Numbered from the stretch's first letter, positions 22,463-34,155 are shown. The stretch: DNA of 64,000 nucleotides from Stictocephala bisonia (GCA_035578905.1 JAQJVL010000002.1:9982717-10046716); one strand, 5' to 3'. Made by a program: numbers and translations. The notes: generated by a model not told the origin, from the letters alone.

Positions 22463-22910
22463 TGGTTCCACTTTAACTTGGAATATATCCAAAACCCTAG
22501 TAACTTAACCGCACTCTCCTCCAGACCAAAAGTCTTCAAAGTGCAAAAAAATGACTGTTTTTTTCTTTTTTTTTTTTTTCTTCCTTTCTTTTGGCCTATT
22601 AATGGTCTGCTCCCTATTGAGACCAAAATCGTATAATCTGCATAAAGTAATGTCATTAAGCTAAACGTAGTTCATTATAATTAAAAAAAAGCATTGGTTC
22701 AAGCACAGAACCCTGAGGGACACCATGCAGAGTACTTTTCAATCCAATCCAGATGACGCACCAGTGACTGAAACCTGCTGTATTCTTCCCATACGTCCTT
22801 AGGGCCAAACCACCAACCCCATAGCCACTTAGTAATTTTTGATAGATATATGCCATTTGACACAACATCGAATGCCTTCATCAAAAACCCATCTTTGCTA
22901 ATGATACAGC
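21855..22910 (-). mobile_element. non-LTR retrotransposon (Jockey/CR1-like), C-terminal half, broken
   Basis: Read on the minus strand from 22910: MKAFDVVSNGIYLSKI, a glycine-rich block, and HGVPQGSVLEPMLFF (RT core). Then LLYADYTILV, where the catalytic YADD is YADY, AVKLLGFWIYSKLKWNHHI, and after the TA microsatellite LKENLGGFA, NRGTRSGKIKVMPRCRLTLT and SRIYNSLPEDIQKMEAKKFK, ending near 21863 at a stop. That is the RT palm, thumb and C-terminal region in the correct order. Several frameshifts separate the pieces and catalysis is lost. The clade is judged from block similarity only. Confidence 0.85.
22394..22460. repeat. (TA)n microsatellite
   Basis: An uninterrupted TA run of about 67 bp inside the LINE remnant. 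Confidence 0.97.
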
Positions 22911-25900
22911 ACTTGTGTTATTTTGCAAATATTACGAGGAACATCAGTTTAATTCATCCACAGTTATAATATATTTGTCTTTAAAATAATATACATTCTT
23001 GCAAAATACAATTTAAGGAAACATGCATCCAGTGTCCATCCATAAAATCAAAAGAAATAGATAAATAGAGGCAATGTCAGTTAAACAATGTCCAATCAGG
23101 AAAACAAAGTAGATATTTTATGGGCACACTAAGGACTAAACTATAAATTGTAATGGATTCCATTGAAATAAGCTCCTTTTATAAAGGGATTCATTGTTCA
23201 AATTGCCTATAAAGAAGGACTAACAGCCCTGAAGTTAAAAAGAAAGGTACGTGTCAAAGATTTAATTTTATCCTCAAAACATTGATAGTGATTAAGTTAA
23301 TATAAGTTACCCGTATAAGACTTTCCAAACCTGTTTATGTGATTTTATGGCAAATTCCTGTTTTTGCATGATTCAACAATAATTTACATAAATTCTCCTT
23401 GAATTTATGTAACTATTTGTATACATTTATAACTTGCAAATCAGTTATCTATATGCCTTATATCCATAGATATGGTATTCATTAAATGAATTAAAACAAG
23501 CTAGTGTTCTAACATTTGTTAATCAGTTTATTGGTAACAAATTAAAATGAGATAGACGTCTTAAATATGTATTGAGAAGTTACTTAGGAATGAGTTAAAA
23601 GGTACTAATCATCTTAGAATTGTAAAACTATAATAGTTTCAACAATTAAGGCCAGTACACTATTATAAAAAGAGACACATGGCCACAGAACCTGAACGTG
23701 CCGAATCATTTTACAATACAGATATACCGCTCATATTAACTAATTTAAACCATTAATACATGATAGTGATATTTGTAATGACAAATAAATAAATAATCAT
23801 ATTGCACTTAGTAAAAACAAAGAGAGTTGGAACAGTTGCAGACATATGTTGGAAATGGTTTGAATAAGGTTGTTATTTCTCTTTTTCCCATGTTTTCGTG
23901 TTTATTCATGAAGCCAGAAGTCGTTACTGAGCATGCTGATCAAGGTCTCGCCCCTCAGTGGTAAGCCCACACCTGCTCGGTCCTCATTTCCTTTGGCACC
24001 TATGTGACCTGTCACCTATGACACTTTTACTTCTTTCTCGTACGTTCCTTTGAGGAGGGGGGAGCTAGAGTGATCAGAAATTCTTGTGAAATTCTTGCCA
24101 CCTGGTTTCCAGCCAGCACGAATTTTAAATTTTCTTAAATCAAGCCGTAACAAAGCTCCACTTGGTAGGCTTTTTAAGAATTTGTTAATGAGCCGATTTC
24201 TACATTACAAATTTTTGAATTAACGATTACTGTTGATTGCTTTTGAGTTTTCAAGTTTTATTTTATTTTTGTTTAAATCGATTTTCGAAATTTAAATAGT
24301 TTTCAATATTTGCAAAAACATAAAAACAAAACATAATAAATGGTTCAAACTTTCACCCATATTAAACACTAAAAAAAATCAAAACTTAGAAAATTACCTG
24401 TTTTATTCCCAAATAAGTTTTTTGTCATAGCTAAAAAACTAGTCAAATTAGAGGCATGTGGTTTTAACTAAAACATTTTAAATTGTAATTTACATCTTTC
24501 CTGAAAATTTAATCAAAATCGTTAGAGCCATTTTTAATAAAATTCCATTTTTGTTTGTTTTTTGCCCATAAAAATAAAAAAACTAAAATTTAAAAAAAAG
24601 TGAAAAACTTGTTTGGAGATATGGGCTAAACACACTTACATACTAAATTTCATGAAAATTGATCCATCCGTTTGGTCTCTAGTGAACTGCACATACACAC
24701 ATACGAACAGACACAATAATCTTTGTTCGAAAAAACCCTTTTTGGGTTCAGGGGACCCTAAAATGGATTTTTAGACCAACTTGTAAATATTTTTATTATT
24801 ATGATCACAATACTTTCTCTTTGCTAACGCATTATGGGAAAAAGTAATAAAAAGTACGCTAAGAAATAAATACCTGCCAAAATGACAAATCAAACACAAA
24901 TTTATCGAAACAAATAATATAAAATATCTGCTTAAGCATTGAACATGGGTCATGTGGAGAGATCCGAGACAGCCAACCACTCCAAAACCCCTTCCCCTTT
25001 TAAGACATTGTGGAAACCCGTAAATACATGTGCACAAAATAGTTAGTTACACAGTTTGAAATGCTGCACTTATGGATGAGTTCACAACATCCATCCTGTT
25101 GTAACATTGTTCTAAAACATTTTCATGCTTTTAGTTATCCTTTATAGGGAGCGAAGGTTTTGGGGTTAAAATTTTACCTCAGAATTGATTTGGCGAGGGC
25201 TGAGGGAAGATGTCGTTCTAACCCTATGACTCTCACTCCAATTTTCCAATAAAGTTTTACGACTGACCTTGAGTAGGTTAAAGTGGGAACCTCCATCCTA
25301 CAAGCAAGGACTAAATAAGGAGACGGGTAAGTGGGAGCAGTATTTATTGAACAAAGGAGACCTAAAACGGTTTATCAGGTAGTGTGAGTCGGAGGTGGGG
25401 ATATCACCAGTAACGAGGCGGATGTCTGACAGCTGATTGCTGAAGCCGTTTACTTGTATCTCTAATTTCGCCGTTATTTGTCAAGTGGGCCAACTAGGCC
25501 GTGACGATAACAATGGAAAGCTAGGCCCTGTGTCGCTGATAACAGAGGCCTAACAACAATTACGACTCCAGTAATCAACCACCTAACTTCCCAGGACTAA
25601 GTGAAGGGAAGTGGGCGAGCCTAGAATTCACTATTTTGTTAAAATAGCAGCTGTGTGAAGCTCCTAAAACAACACAAAAAAATCAAACAGCAAAAAAAGT
25701 AGTAAATATAAGCTATAAAAAGTAGCCTATGTAATACTTGATTTGAGTATATAGCGAAATAGCAAATAGAAATAAAATATTAAAATACATAAAAAAATTA
25801 CACTTTCAATAAACAACAAATACAGTATATGAATTTGCCCTCAATAATGATATGTCAATTTGTATCTGATAAATTACTGAAAATTTAAGTAAAATAAAAA

Positions 25901-26007
25901 AAATACTGTATAAAAGCAATTCCTCTACATTTTCATTTAAAACTAAAATAAATATATTGATTTTTCTTTTCTGTTATTTTTATAGTGGCACCAACAATCA
26001 TAATATC
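22911..26007. other. long stretch without recognised genes
   Basis: AT-rich to 23.9 kb, then anonymous. At 24640-24700 AAATTTCATGAAAATTGATC with CATCCGTTTGG resembles phrases common in retroelement 3' regions, but no coding supports it. At 25130-25640 the sequence is GC-richer with no open frame and no repeat partner in the window. It could be an untranslated exon or an unknown element. Confidence 0.4.
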
Positions 26008-26270
26008 ATTGACGCCGATGTTGGGCGAATGAGTGTGATGAGTGAACATCAGCGAGTATAGTCATAGTTAGTAACTGAGATCAACTGTTTCTTAGATAGA
26101 GGGACATTTACTTATAGCCCAATAGCCAGTGAAACTAAGAGATCTACAGATTTACTTTGAATCCGAACCACGTAGTATTGGTCTGATGTTCAGCTAACTG
26201 ACAAGCCTGATACACAGTTCTCTTCCCTACACAACATTCGGTCCCTGACTACCAACTCAGACACTCCAGA
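26008..26270 (-). mobile_element. SINE family S1 copy
   Basis: The minus strand has, in order, GTCAGTTAGCTGAACATCAG, the B-box segment GTGGTTCGGATTCAAAG, CTATTGGGCTATAAG, GTTACTAACTATGAC and the CATCGGCGTCAATG tail. The same order is seen in the copies at 32005, 39660 and 61990. Confidence 0.75.
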
Positions 26271-26467
26271 TTTGTCTAATAAATATTGTATAAAAGGATA
26301 AACCAACACATTTTATAAATTATAATGGTTCTATAAAAATTCTTTAATAACCTTCATTCCATGATACATAGACTTTTAGATACTGTAATACTCTCCGTTA
26401 AATCCGAAGTACGTTAAATCGGAGTCCGTTAAATAGTACAATAATGAAGCCATATAATTATATTCAG
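26271..26467. other. short unassigned spacer
   Basis: AT-rich; nothing recognised. Confidence 0.5.
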
Positions 26468-26716
26468 CGAGAGTTGAGAGTGAAGCTCTAACCTTTGCTG
26501 GTGTGACGAAAGTGCTAGGCCGATTGACAGGCGTTCACTGTTGCTGCAGTTATGAACCCTCCTTTCTGTCTTGAGCCTGACTAACTGACTGCCGACCGGG
26601 CATGCCAATGAATTAGTCTTGCTGTAAATCAAGGATCCACGGGGACACCCTTATTTTATAGGCCAGCACTCATGTGACAGCGACAATCCAGGTGGAGCCT
26701 CACTCTCAACTCTTAC
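26468..26716. mobile_element. GC-richer MITE-like element with imperfect inverted repeats
   Basis: AGAGTTGAGAGTGAAGCTC at the left end matches the reverse complement of the right end (AGAGTTGAGAGTGAGGCTC). Similarity continues inward for about 55 bp with gaps, to GTGCTAGGCC and GTGCTGGCC. No long coding frame fits it, and no second copy is in the window. Confidence 0.65.
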
Positions 26717-27242
26717 CGAACAGCATGTTATAATCAAATTAATGTACTTTCTGCGCCCCAAACTCACTCTTACTCATTATATCACAAACTACTATTTACG
26801 CGTTAACCAATCTGACTAAATGAAGATGTGTATGTTCAGAAAGTGTATAGTTGCCATAACATATTTCATGGTTGTTGGAAGATTTCTTCGAGATCCATGA
26901 ATTTTGTAAGGGTGAGTGAGTGGGTGGATGGATATTGTACGTGTAAATCGAGGAGTGCTTCTACCACCAGCTAGTTTGGTGATTTGAAAGGAATGACTTG
27001 GCGAAAGTGTTGTATACATAGTCTTGGTGGGAGGGGAGGGTGTTGTAACATAAGTCTTTGTCTCATTCAGGGGTAATATGAAAACTAAGTATATTAATGC
27101 TCTTGTGAGTATTTCTATGTTCTGCGTCATGAAAGTGTTATTCTGGACTCAATTTAATGCACTTCCTCAATAATGAACATTGGAGTTTAACTCTTTACTG
27201 AAGCGACATTTTATAAAATCAATGAGAAACAATACAAACGAA
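26717..27242. other. no recognised gene
   Basis: A single degenerate minisatellite-like unit (GTGAGTGGGTGGATGG, then TTGTACGTGTAAATC) sits at 26913-26949. A 104-codon minus-strand frame across it (26816-27130) shows no domain. Confidence 0.4.
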
Positions 27243-27352
27243 CGAACGTCACACAACATAAATTTATTACAATATAAGTACAAAATGTATTTTAAAAATG
27301 GTGATCGATGTAGATAAACCACGTTTACCTTCCTCATACCAAAGGAATCCAC
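27243..27352 (-). repeat. Penelope-like terminal repeat with a mutated hammerhead
   Basis: On the minus strand stem I TGGT (27337-27340) pairs perfectly with ACCA (27299-27302). The core reads ATGAGGA instead of CTGAGGA, and GAAA has become ACAT-like, so it should be inactive. The arm with CATTTTGTACTTATATTG and GTGACGTTCG follows. Confidence 0.65.
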
Positions 27353-27663
27353 AAATGAATTAATTACCGTAATTGTTGATTGTTCTACTAAAAAATTGTC
27401 GATTGTTTAATACTTACTAAGGCTGTATAGTGAAAATGTTCGTGTATATATCTTGTATCGTAATTTGTCATGTTTTACAATATTTTTATCATGCAAATAT
27501 AGTCTACTAAAAAAGTAGTACATTTCTGACTTTTCATGATATTTATTACTTGTGTTTTGTCTTTTTAATATTTATTTAATTTTTAGTTGTGGTGTTTTTA
27601 TTGTATATATTTACTATCGATGCATACCACTTTTGTTGGAATCTATATAAATATTAAATGTTT
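27353..27663. other. AT-rich spacer
   Basis: Nothing recognised. Confidence 0.5.
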
Positions 27664-27999
27664 TTAAAAATTCTCATATATTCCAATAAAATGTGTCAGA
27701 AACGTTCTACATGAACAAAATTAATACACTAATTGTAAATAATGAACCTCCTCCCAATCCAAATTCTCCGTTTATATAGTAAAATTTAACTAAAAATTAC
27801 TATTTATTCATATTTATATATAAAAACGTTAAATTTAATTATTTTTAAAATCGACCATAAGTTTAACATATTTACATTATTACATTTTGTAAACAAATGT
27901 TTTAAAATTAGAATTTAGTTGATGTCTGATGATGCCTTCATTGTAGACGAAAGACCTCACAGAATAAATCATTTTATTGGAATATATGAGAATTTTGAA
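27664..27999 (+). mobile_element. Penelope-like end with 30-bp inverted repeats
   Basis: A 30-bp segment at 27664-27693 is the reverse complement of 27970-27999 (shared core TCTCATATATTCCAATAAAA). Near the right arm, CTGATGATGCC followed by GACGAAAGACCTC is a decayed hammerhead-like core. Stem I TGT/ACA fits, but stems II and III have mismatches. The layout resembles other Penelope-like ends in the window, but this is a different family. Confidence 0.5.
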
Positions 28000-28162
28000 A
28001 ATTATTTACAATATCCAATAAAGAACTCACAGAAGAAATGGATTAAATATGTTGTAGCCATTTTGTTGCCACAGTAGGCTATAAGTTCAATTACGTAAAT
28101 TACTGTAAACCGTAAATAGTATAATAAAATAAATAAATCAAATTCTTTTGTAGGTCCCTCTG

Positions 28163-29034
28163 GGGCCTGTTTCACACTGAATTTAGAATAATACTATAAA
28201 GTATTGTAACTTGTAATATGTAGGATTTCGTTTTACAATGAAATATTACAATTTTACAAGTTACAAGTTGAATTACTAATTTTATTAGTCCAATTAGATT
28301 AATATTATAAGTTTATGTTTCTTAACACTAACTAATATTTTTTAGCTGAATAGTACAAGTCAAACACTTGTAAAATTACTACAGGTGATCTTGAAATAAT
28401 ATATTAAAAATATTAGTGAGGTTATCTATTGAATCAGAAAGAAGTTTAAGTTTTACTTATATTATTTTACTATTTTTATTCCCATTTTTTTAATATTTAT
28501 TTAACTTACTGTTGTTAATTTATTTGACTTCTTTATTTTGGTATATTATTACTAAGCTTCAAAATTTATTGTTTAATTCCTCTGATGAAGATAATTATAC
28601 AGGGGTCATACATCGCAGGAAAACTAAACTTTCAGAAATCGTATTAACTTCCTTTCATTTTGAAAATGCATTGGAATTTTTCAGTTTTCCACGCTTCCTT
28701 TTTAATTTGCTACAAGATAGCACTGAAGGCACAAAAAGCATGTTTTTGTTTTATTTTATTTTGTTTTAAAACACAAATCTTACTTTTTCTTTGCTCTGCA
28801 AACTTTCCTATGGTGCATTATTTGCAATAAAAATGACAAAATACTTGTATCCTTATCTTTTGTGTGCAAATGAAAATCAACTGACTTGTAGATTTGTAAT
28901 TTTCTCTTGTAGAAAGTAAATAATATTACTGTAGAGATTTTGGTTGTGAAACAGAATATATTAACACTAGTAATTTGCGATTTGTAACTTGTAGTTTTTT
29001 ACTAATATTATTAGTTGGATTGTGAAACAGGCTC
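28163..29034 (+). mobile_element. PIF/Harbinger-like DNA transposon, non-autonomous or decayed
   Basis: The ends are GGGCCTGTTTCACA and TGTGAAACAGGCTC, flanked by the 3-bp direct repeat CTG (28160-28162 and 29035-29037). Subterminal TAACTTGTAA/TTACAAGTTA motifs recur at both ends (28210-28270 and 28980-29000), as expected for transposase-binding sites. An 85-codon frame (28512-28769) contains SSDEDNYTGVIHRRKTKL and FHFENALEFFSFPRFLFNLL. The second part resembles the N-terminal helix region of Harbinger transposases (pattern F-x-x-x-F-R-x-S-x-x-x-F-x-x-L-L). No DDE nuclease region is present. The CTG target differs from the usual TWA preference. Confidence 0.65.
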
Positions 29035-29037
29035 CTG

Positions 29038-29110
29038 GTCTGTAAAAGGTAAACTTTGTATTGTGTGACGTTCACTAAAGTGTATTTATATGATGTATTT
29101 CTACACGTAA
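29038..29110 (+). repeat. Penelope-like terminal repeat, right part of an interrupted copy
   Basis: GTCTGTAAAAGGTAAACTTTG and TTGTGTGACGTTCACT continue the repeat whose left part (ATTCTTTTGTAGGTCCCTCTG) ends at the Harbinger-like insertion. The second half of the hammerhead is deleted. Confidence 0.6.
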
Positions 29111-29319
29111 TATGCTAACAAACAAACTATCAATAAAATGACACAGCAACCATGAGTATCTTCTAATGACCACTTCGTCTGCATTACATTTAAATTATTA
29201 TAAACACTAAAGATACTTTCAATGTTGTACTTCTTTAAAAACTGTTGTACTTTATTACGTTAATTAAAAATTTTTAATTATAATTAAATTAGTTCATATA
29301 GCTATTCATCTATTTGTTA

Positions 29320-29410
29320 AAACACTGAAGACGTGTCTTTGTGAAATCGTGCTGTGGCCAGTAAAACAATCAGCGTTGACTTTTCTTTAGAAAGTTTAAT
29401 TAATTAATAG
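29320..29410 (+). repeat. Penelope-like end, family B
   Basis: ACTGAAGACGTGTCTTTGTG, then AAATCGTGCTGTGGCCAG and GAAAGTTTAATTAATTAAT are shared with the reverse complement of 48557-48655. The CTGAAGA core block is present, but stem II is poorly paired, so any hammerhead is decayed. Confidence 0.5.
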
Positions 29411-30379
29411 CCTAATAAAAATAGATATCTCGTGAATACACAATAGGTACTCTCTCAGCTTTCAGCTAAAGACAATATAATATCGAAATATAACGTACAA
29501 GCAACACCTGTGTAAAGAAACAGGGCTCACATTTAAAGCTAAAGACATTGTCTACTCCCATACTGCGTATAGATATCAGGGATCACTTTAATCTGAGAAT
29601 CAGTTAAACTGAGAAAGTTGAAACTCAGTTTAACTGTTCTCACGATTTATCGATTCGTGAAAATTTTTAACTAATTCTTGTTGATCAATTTAGAGAAGTT
29701 TTTGTTCGAGAAGTTTTAAAAGCGTACTCCGTATAATTTTGAATAAGCTAAACAAATGCAGGAACTAAATTTATAAATACGGAAATCGTCATGACATTTT
29801 AAAATTTTATTTAAATTAGATTGTTTGTGTTTTATTTAATTTTTTTTTTAGTTAAGTAAAATAGCAACCATTCTTCTCCGTTTACAGTAAACATAAATTT
29901 TAATGCAACATGAAAAAGTTTCAATCAATAATATTTCGCTAAAACTATTCATTTCAATTTGACAATATTTTACTTTACAACGCTTGTTACTTTTATATTA
30001 TTATTTATGTTACACTTACTCAGTAAATTCTTGGAAAATCTGAGTATTAATATGGTTTACTGAAAGGTTATTTCGATTATTATCCAGGTGAAACAAGAAC
30101 CGTAAGATAGTTAAACATGATTTGTAATTATGAGTGTTGAACTATAACACTTTAAAAGCGCACCAGAGGGTGACGATGCAGCATGAAGCATACTGACGGC
30201 CTGCTAACAATGGTGCACGTATCTTTCCGGTTGGTGGATGTATAACTAATTTTAACTACTTTAAATTGCACACCCAGGTTTTAAAAAACCAACACCTTTA
30301 AGCTTACGATGAACTGCACATCACTGGTTAAATGGGTAGGAATCAATTTGTTGAAATAATCAGTATTAGAAATGGAAAA
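29411..30379. other. AT-rich stretch, nothing recognised
   Basis: No gene or repeat family seen. Confidence 0.5.
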
Positions 30380-30970
30380 ATACAGTAATTAAATCACTCA
30401 CAAAAAACATTTGAAGGGGAGTACCTCAGGGACATAGACTATCTGTGAAAAAAGCTTAGCACAGCATTATATGTGATCCGAAGAATTAAGAGTATGAAAT
30501 GACACAGCAAAAGCTGACACTACCTTCTATGCCCTCTATGAATCTCATCTTAGTGTGGGGAGGCACTATCTTGGAGCACCTACAGCGTATAGTTAAACAC
30601 GAAAAGCGAGATATAACAATTCTTGGGGGACCTACAAGAAGGACATTCTTGTAGAGAAACTTCCATAGAACTGAAAATCCTCAATGTGGTTTACCTTTAC
30701 ATACAAACTGCAATCACTCATCTGCACACAAAATCACCTGAAGCAGTACGAACTGGAACTTGTTATCATATCTGCAACACCGAACATGCATCAAACTACT
30801 TTCTACCAATATATAATTTCACTGTAACTGATAGAAAAACCCGTCCTACGTGGATTTATTTACTTGAAGAACTAAAGAATTAGAAAAAGAAGCAATGTGG
30901 AATCAGACTTCGGAGCTGGCTAAAGGAACACTCCTTCTATCCTCTAGCTGATGATGCACCGTATTATTGA
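30380..30970 (+). pseudogene. LINE ORF2 C-terminal remnant
   Basis: Plus-strand blocks in shifting frames: YALYESHLSVG, LEHLQRIVKHEKRDITILGG, then SCRETSIELKILNVVYLYIQ, ICNTEHASNYFLPIYNFT and RLRSWLKEHSFYPLADD. The order (ALYESHLRYG, an RIxKxQKRAIR helix, CRExFxELKILTVxxLYI, NTRHA, and a SWLxExPFY end) is the usual C-terminal tail of non-LTR retrotransposon reverse transcriptases. Multiple stops and frameshifts are present. The longest open piece is 30623-30883. Confidence 0.8.
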
Positions 30971-32004
30971 AGTTGATGGAAAACTGTTATTTTTGATTCT
31001 ATTGCTGTACTCAATGTCCGTTTGAAAGCATAAATAAAAATACTCGTATTCAAAAGAACTTTAGTATGTATAATTATATTGTACATACTAAAGGTTACTG
31101 GAGTTTTTAGGCCTATTATTGTTATTAATGAATTGTGATGTATTGAAAGGTATTTCTATGAGTGAATTACATAATGGTAATCAGCAACAACCGTTACTTA
31201 GTACTTCCGAGAACGGTATTAATATCAATAAAACAGCTGTTATTGTTAACTGAATATCTTAGCTTTGTCAACAAATCTCATAACTTACAGTACTTCAAAG
31301 ACTATCATTCATACTAACACATCTATGTTGCTACCGATAAAAATACATCACAGAACTTCAATATCTAGTAATCTACGTTGATCATCTATAGCATAATAAA
31401 TAAGATACCGTTAATTATAAAAAAAACTATTTTGGCTGCTGATTAAAAAGTAAATAAGAGAGCTTCAATAAGTAAAAATCTATAGATTAAGATTTTCCAG
31501 ATAAGATATTGTGAGATGAATTCTCCCTTATTGAAGACTACAGTCGGTCATCTACAATTATTCTTACATCCATTCTCAACCTATTAGATGAATGTCTTAA
31601 GCATGGGTAAAAATTAAAAACCCTCAGGTACAGTCAGGTGGTTGAGTGAATATAAACTACCATACATAAAAGTATGAATATCTTTCGTATAACTTATATA
31701 AGCATTAGTTTTCTTTACAAAGTTTCGTTAATAAATGGGTGTGTGTGTGCAGCTTATTTGTTCAACATTCTTTCTTTAAATGAAAAACTTCTGCGAAACG
31801 AAACTAGCATTTATTCTAATTAATTATACGTTATCTGCCTGTTATAAATTACGTTTAAGAAGCCCAACTGTAAGGGATTATGAGGTGTGTTCGAATATTC
31901 TTATTGTTTCACTTACTGTTTATAACTACGCTCAAAGCTCAAAACTAAGTGAGAATTCAGTAGGTCCAATAACACGATCATGGCCTCGTTATATTTACAT
32001 TATA
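30971..32004. other. no recognised gene
   Basis: AT-rich. A 118-codon frame (31780-32136) runs into the SINE at its right end and is not supported as a gene. Confidence 0.45.
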
Positions 32005-32455
32005 GTACAGTTGGCACGAGTGGCACAGTGCTGTAACCCAGCTACTTGGGGACAAAATGTTGTGGATATTGTAGGCGATTGGTTCTATGCTCGGCCCTCC
32101 AAATACCAACATGGCGTCTACTCAAAAGTTGCGTAGACACTTCTAGAGAAGTCTAGGATGTCTATGTTGGGTGGTAGTGAGGATCCGGATCTTTTGTAGG
32201 GGAGAACACTGAGTTTAAGGCTTGTCAATTAGCTGAAAATTAGACCAATACTACGTGGTTCGTACTCCACGTAATTCTTTATGTCCCTTAGTTCACCTGG
32301 CTGTTGGGATATTAATAAATTGCTCTTTCTAAGTAACAGTTGACCTTAGTTAGTAACAATGATTACACTCGTTCATCTACACTCATCACACTGATCGGCT
32401 TCATATCACTCTACGATCGGCGTCTCAGTAATGAATAATAATGACAAAATCACAC
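32005..32455 (+). mobile_element. SINE family S1, near full-length
   Basis: Begins GCACGAGTGGCACAGTGCTG and continues with the B-box segment GTGGTTCGTACTCCACG and GTTGGGATATTAATAAATTG. The tail has GTTAGTAACAATGATTACAC, TCATCTACACTCATCAC and GATCGGCGTCTCAG before an AATAATAAT end. It aligns over about 420 bp with the copy at 39660. Confidence 0.8.
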
Positions 32456-32689
32456 ACAGAAACTTCTGTGTCAACATATAATAAAATATAAGTATAAAAT
32501 AAATCACTAGTGTTTATCAATTTCTTCATTTAAATATAGTTTATTTATTTATAACTAAAATTGTCATTTATTTATTAACTCATATAACAATCAAATATTT
32601 AAATGCCGTCTTCAATCAAGATCTGGTAATTTTACTCTTCAACTTACTTAGGCAATAATCTACATATATTCTTACATATGAGACGCCGA
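32456..32689. other. AT-rich spacer between inverted SINEs
   Basis: Nothing recognised. Confidence 0.5.
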
Positions 32690-32885
32690 CACAACATTAT
32701 GTGTATTTTAAAGCGAATATGAATGATGATTTGAGTGTAAGATGAGTGTGAATGAGTGTAGGCTAGTTACTAACTGAGTTCAACTGTTCATCAGAAAGGG
32801 CAATGTATTAATGGCCCAACAACTAGGGCAACTAAGGGACCTACAGAATTACGTGGAATCCGAACCACTAACGGTCATATATAAC
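32690..32885 (-). mobile_element. SINE family S1 copy, inverted
   Basis: The minus strand has GTGGTTCGGATTCCACG, GTTGGGCCATTAATAC, GTTAGTAACTAGCC and the GTGTCGGCGTCTC tail. With the plus-strand copy at 32005-32455 it forms an inverted pair about 235 bp apart. Confidence 0.75.
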
Positions 32886-33229
32886 TGGGATAAGTGACTT
32901 ATTTAGTTAACGACCTTGAGGAGTTGGTTTCTTCGCCGTTCAGGCTTTTAGCTTGGTACGTTAATTTTCTAATTTTAACCTCATTTCTGGCATATTTCTA
33001 AGGACGCGAGGAGATACAGAAGAAGAAAATTTATTTAAATTTAAGCGCGATAAGCAGTAATTTCAATATTCTGAATTTGAAATGACTGGCTGGTCAAATT
33101 GAGAGACTTTTTCTCAATTTAATCTCTTAGCACATTAAAAAGCAAATCGTTTTAAGTCATGACTTTTTAAAATTTAGAACCGATATAAAAACATTTCATT
33201 ATAAAAAGGAGGTGGATTTTTTTTAGTTA
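32886..33229. other. no recognised feature
   Basis: AT-rich. Confidence 0.5.
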
Positions 33230-33345
33230 GTCCTAGAACGTGGTGGTTTGGCGATTATGGTTTCAGACTGCATTGTCCAGGGTTCGAATGCCCAAATGAA
33301 CAGACAAGACTGGGGTTCCTCTTTAGGATTTCATGAAGACCCTTA
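33230..33345 (+). mobile_element. tRNA-like SINE head
   Basis: An A-box-like GTGGTGGTTTGGCG and a good B box GGGTTCGAATGCCC are spaced as in tRNA-derived SINEs. No cloverleaf closes. Confidence 0.5.
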
Positions 33346-33539
33346 TTAATTTTCTCAAAATAATCTAAGGATCACAGTATATATATATATACAGTTTTTC
33401 GTATGTTTTCTAGCTTGCATTTTGTCTGTCTCTCTGCTATTAATTTAGTATTTAGTGCATTATAACAAATACGAACCATTAAAAAATTTGTTTGTTCCTA
33501 TAAAAATACCAAAGCAGTTGTTATAAATCAGTGTAATTC

Positions 33540-33620
33540 TAAAGAATTTCAAGGGCTGCAAACAATTGTGTTAAGAGCCGCATGTGGCCCGAGGGCCGCG
33601 TAGTGAGTATCCCTAGACAA
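33540..33620. mobile_element. possible hAT-like terminus
   Basis: GAGCCGCATGTGGCCCGAGG with GGCCGCGTAGTGAGTATCCC resembles the GC-rich phrase (xGCCGCATGxGGCCC...GCGTGxTGAGTACC) common near ends of non-autonomous hAT elements in animals. The opposite end is not found. Confidence 0.3.
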
Positions 33621-34151
33621 GACAGTTCACTATCGTTGAATAAAGGTCATGCATAGAACTTAGTACCAAGTTAACTGATATGTTAAGTTAAAAATTAAAT
33701 TTAAGTTAATTGTAATTAAAGGCATATACTTTATTTAAGATAAGTTTACATTAAATTGGTGTTCTCATCAACAAACGACGTGTAGGTAACTTGAATATAT
33801 AGAGTTAGGCATGCAACGAATTGTACTTTGTACTGTTGTACTGACGTATCCCCACGATGTCCCCTCCCTCCAACTTCTGTAACACATTTTACCAGTAAAA
33901 CAGATGAAAAAAGTTATGGAAACATGTACAGAACGCTACGTTTGCCAGTTACAGGTAGTGAACGATCTTGGCATCATTCTTGGGCACATAATGAAAAAAG
34001 AAATACTGTAGAGGTACATAATGTGTTGAAATTTGGTTGTTTCTTGTGTATTTTGACAAGGAAGGGCACTAAAGTTTCTGAACTTTATTTTTTGTAGGTT
34101 TGTAGACGTGAAACTCAGTTTGTAACGTTTCGTGTACAATGAATGTTAAAT

Positions 34152-34155
<4 letters not shown>
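33621..34155. other. unassigned sequence upstream of a long poly-A
   Basis: An 89-codon plus-strand frame (33828-34097) precedes the poly-A tract, but I recognise no domain. A retroposed transcript is possible. Confidence 0.3.

Noticed and set aside
31780..32136. 118-codon frame, the second longest outside the arrays
   Set aside because: Its C-terminal part is SINE S1 sequence. The upstream part has no recognisable domain.
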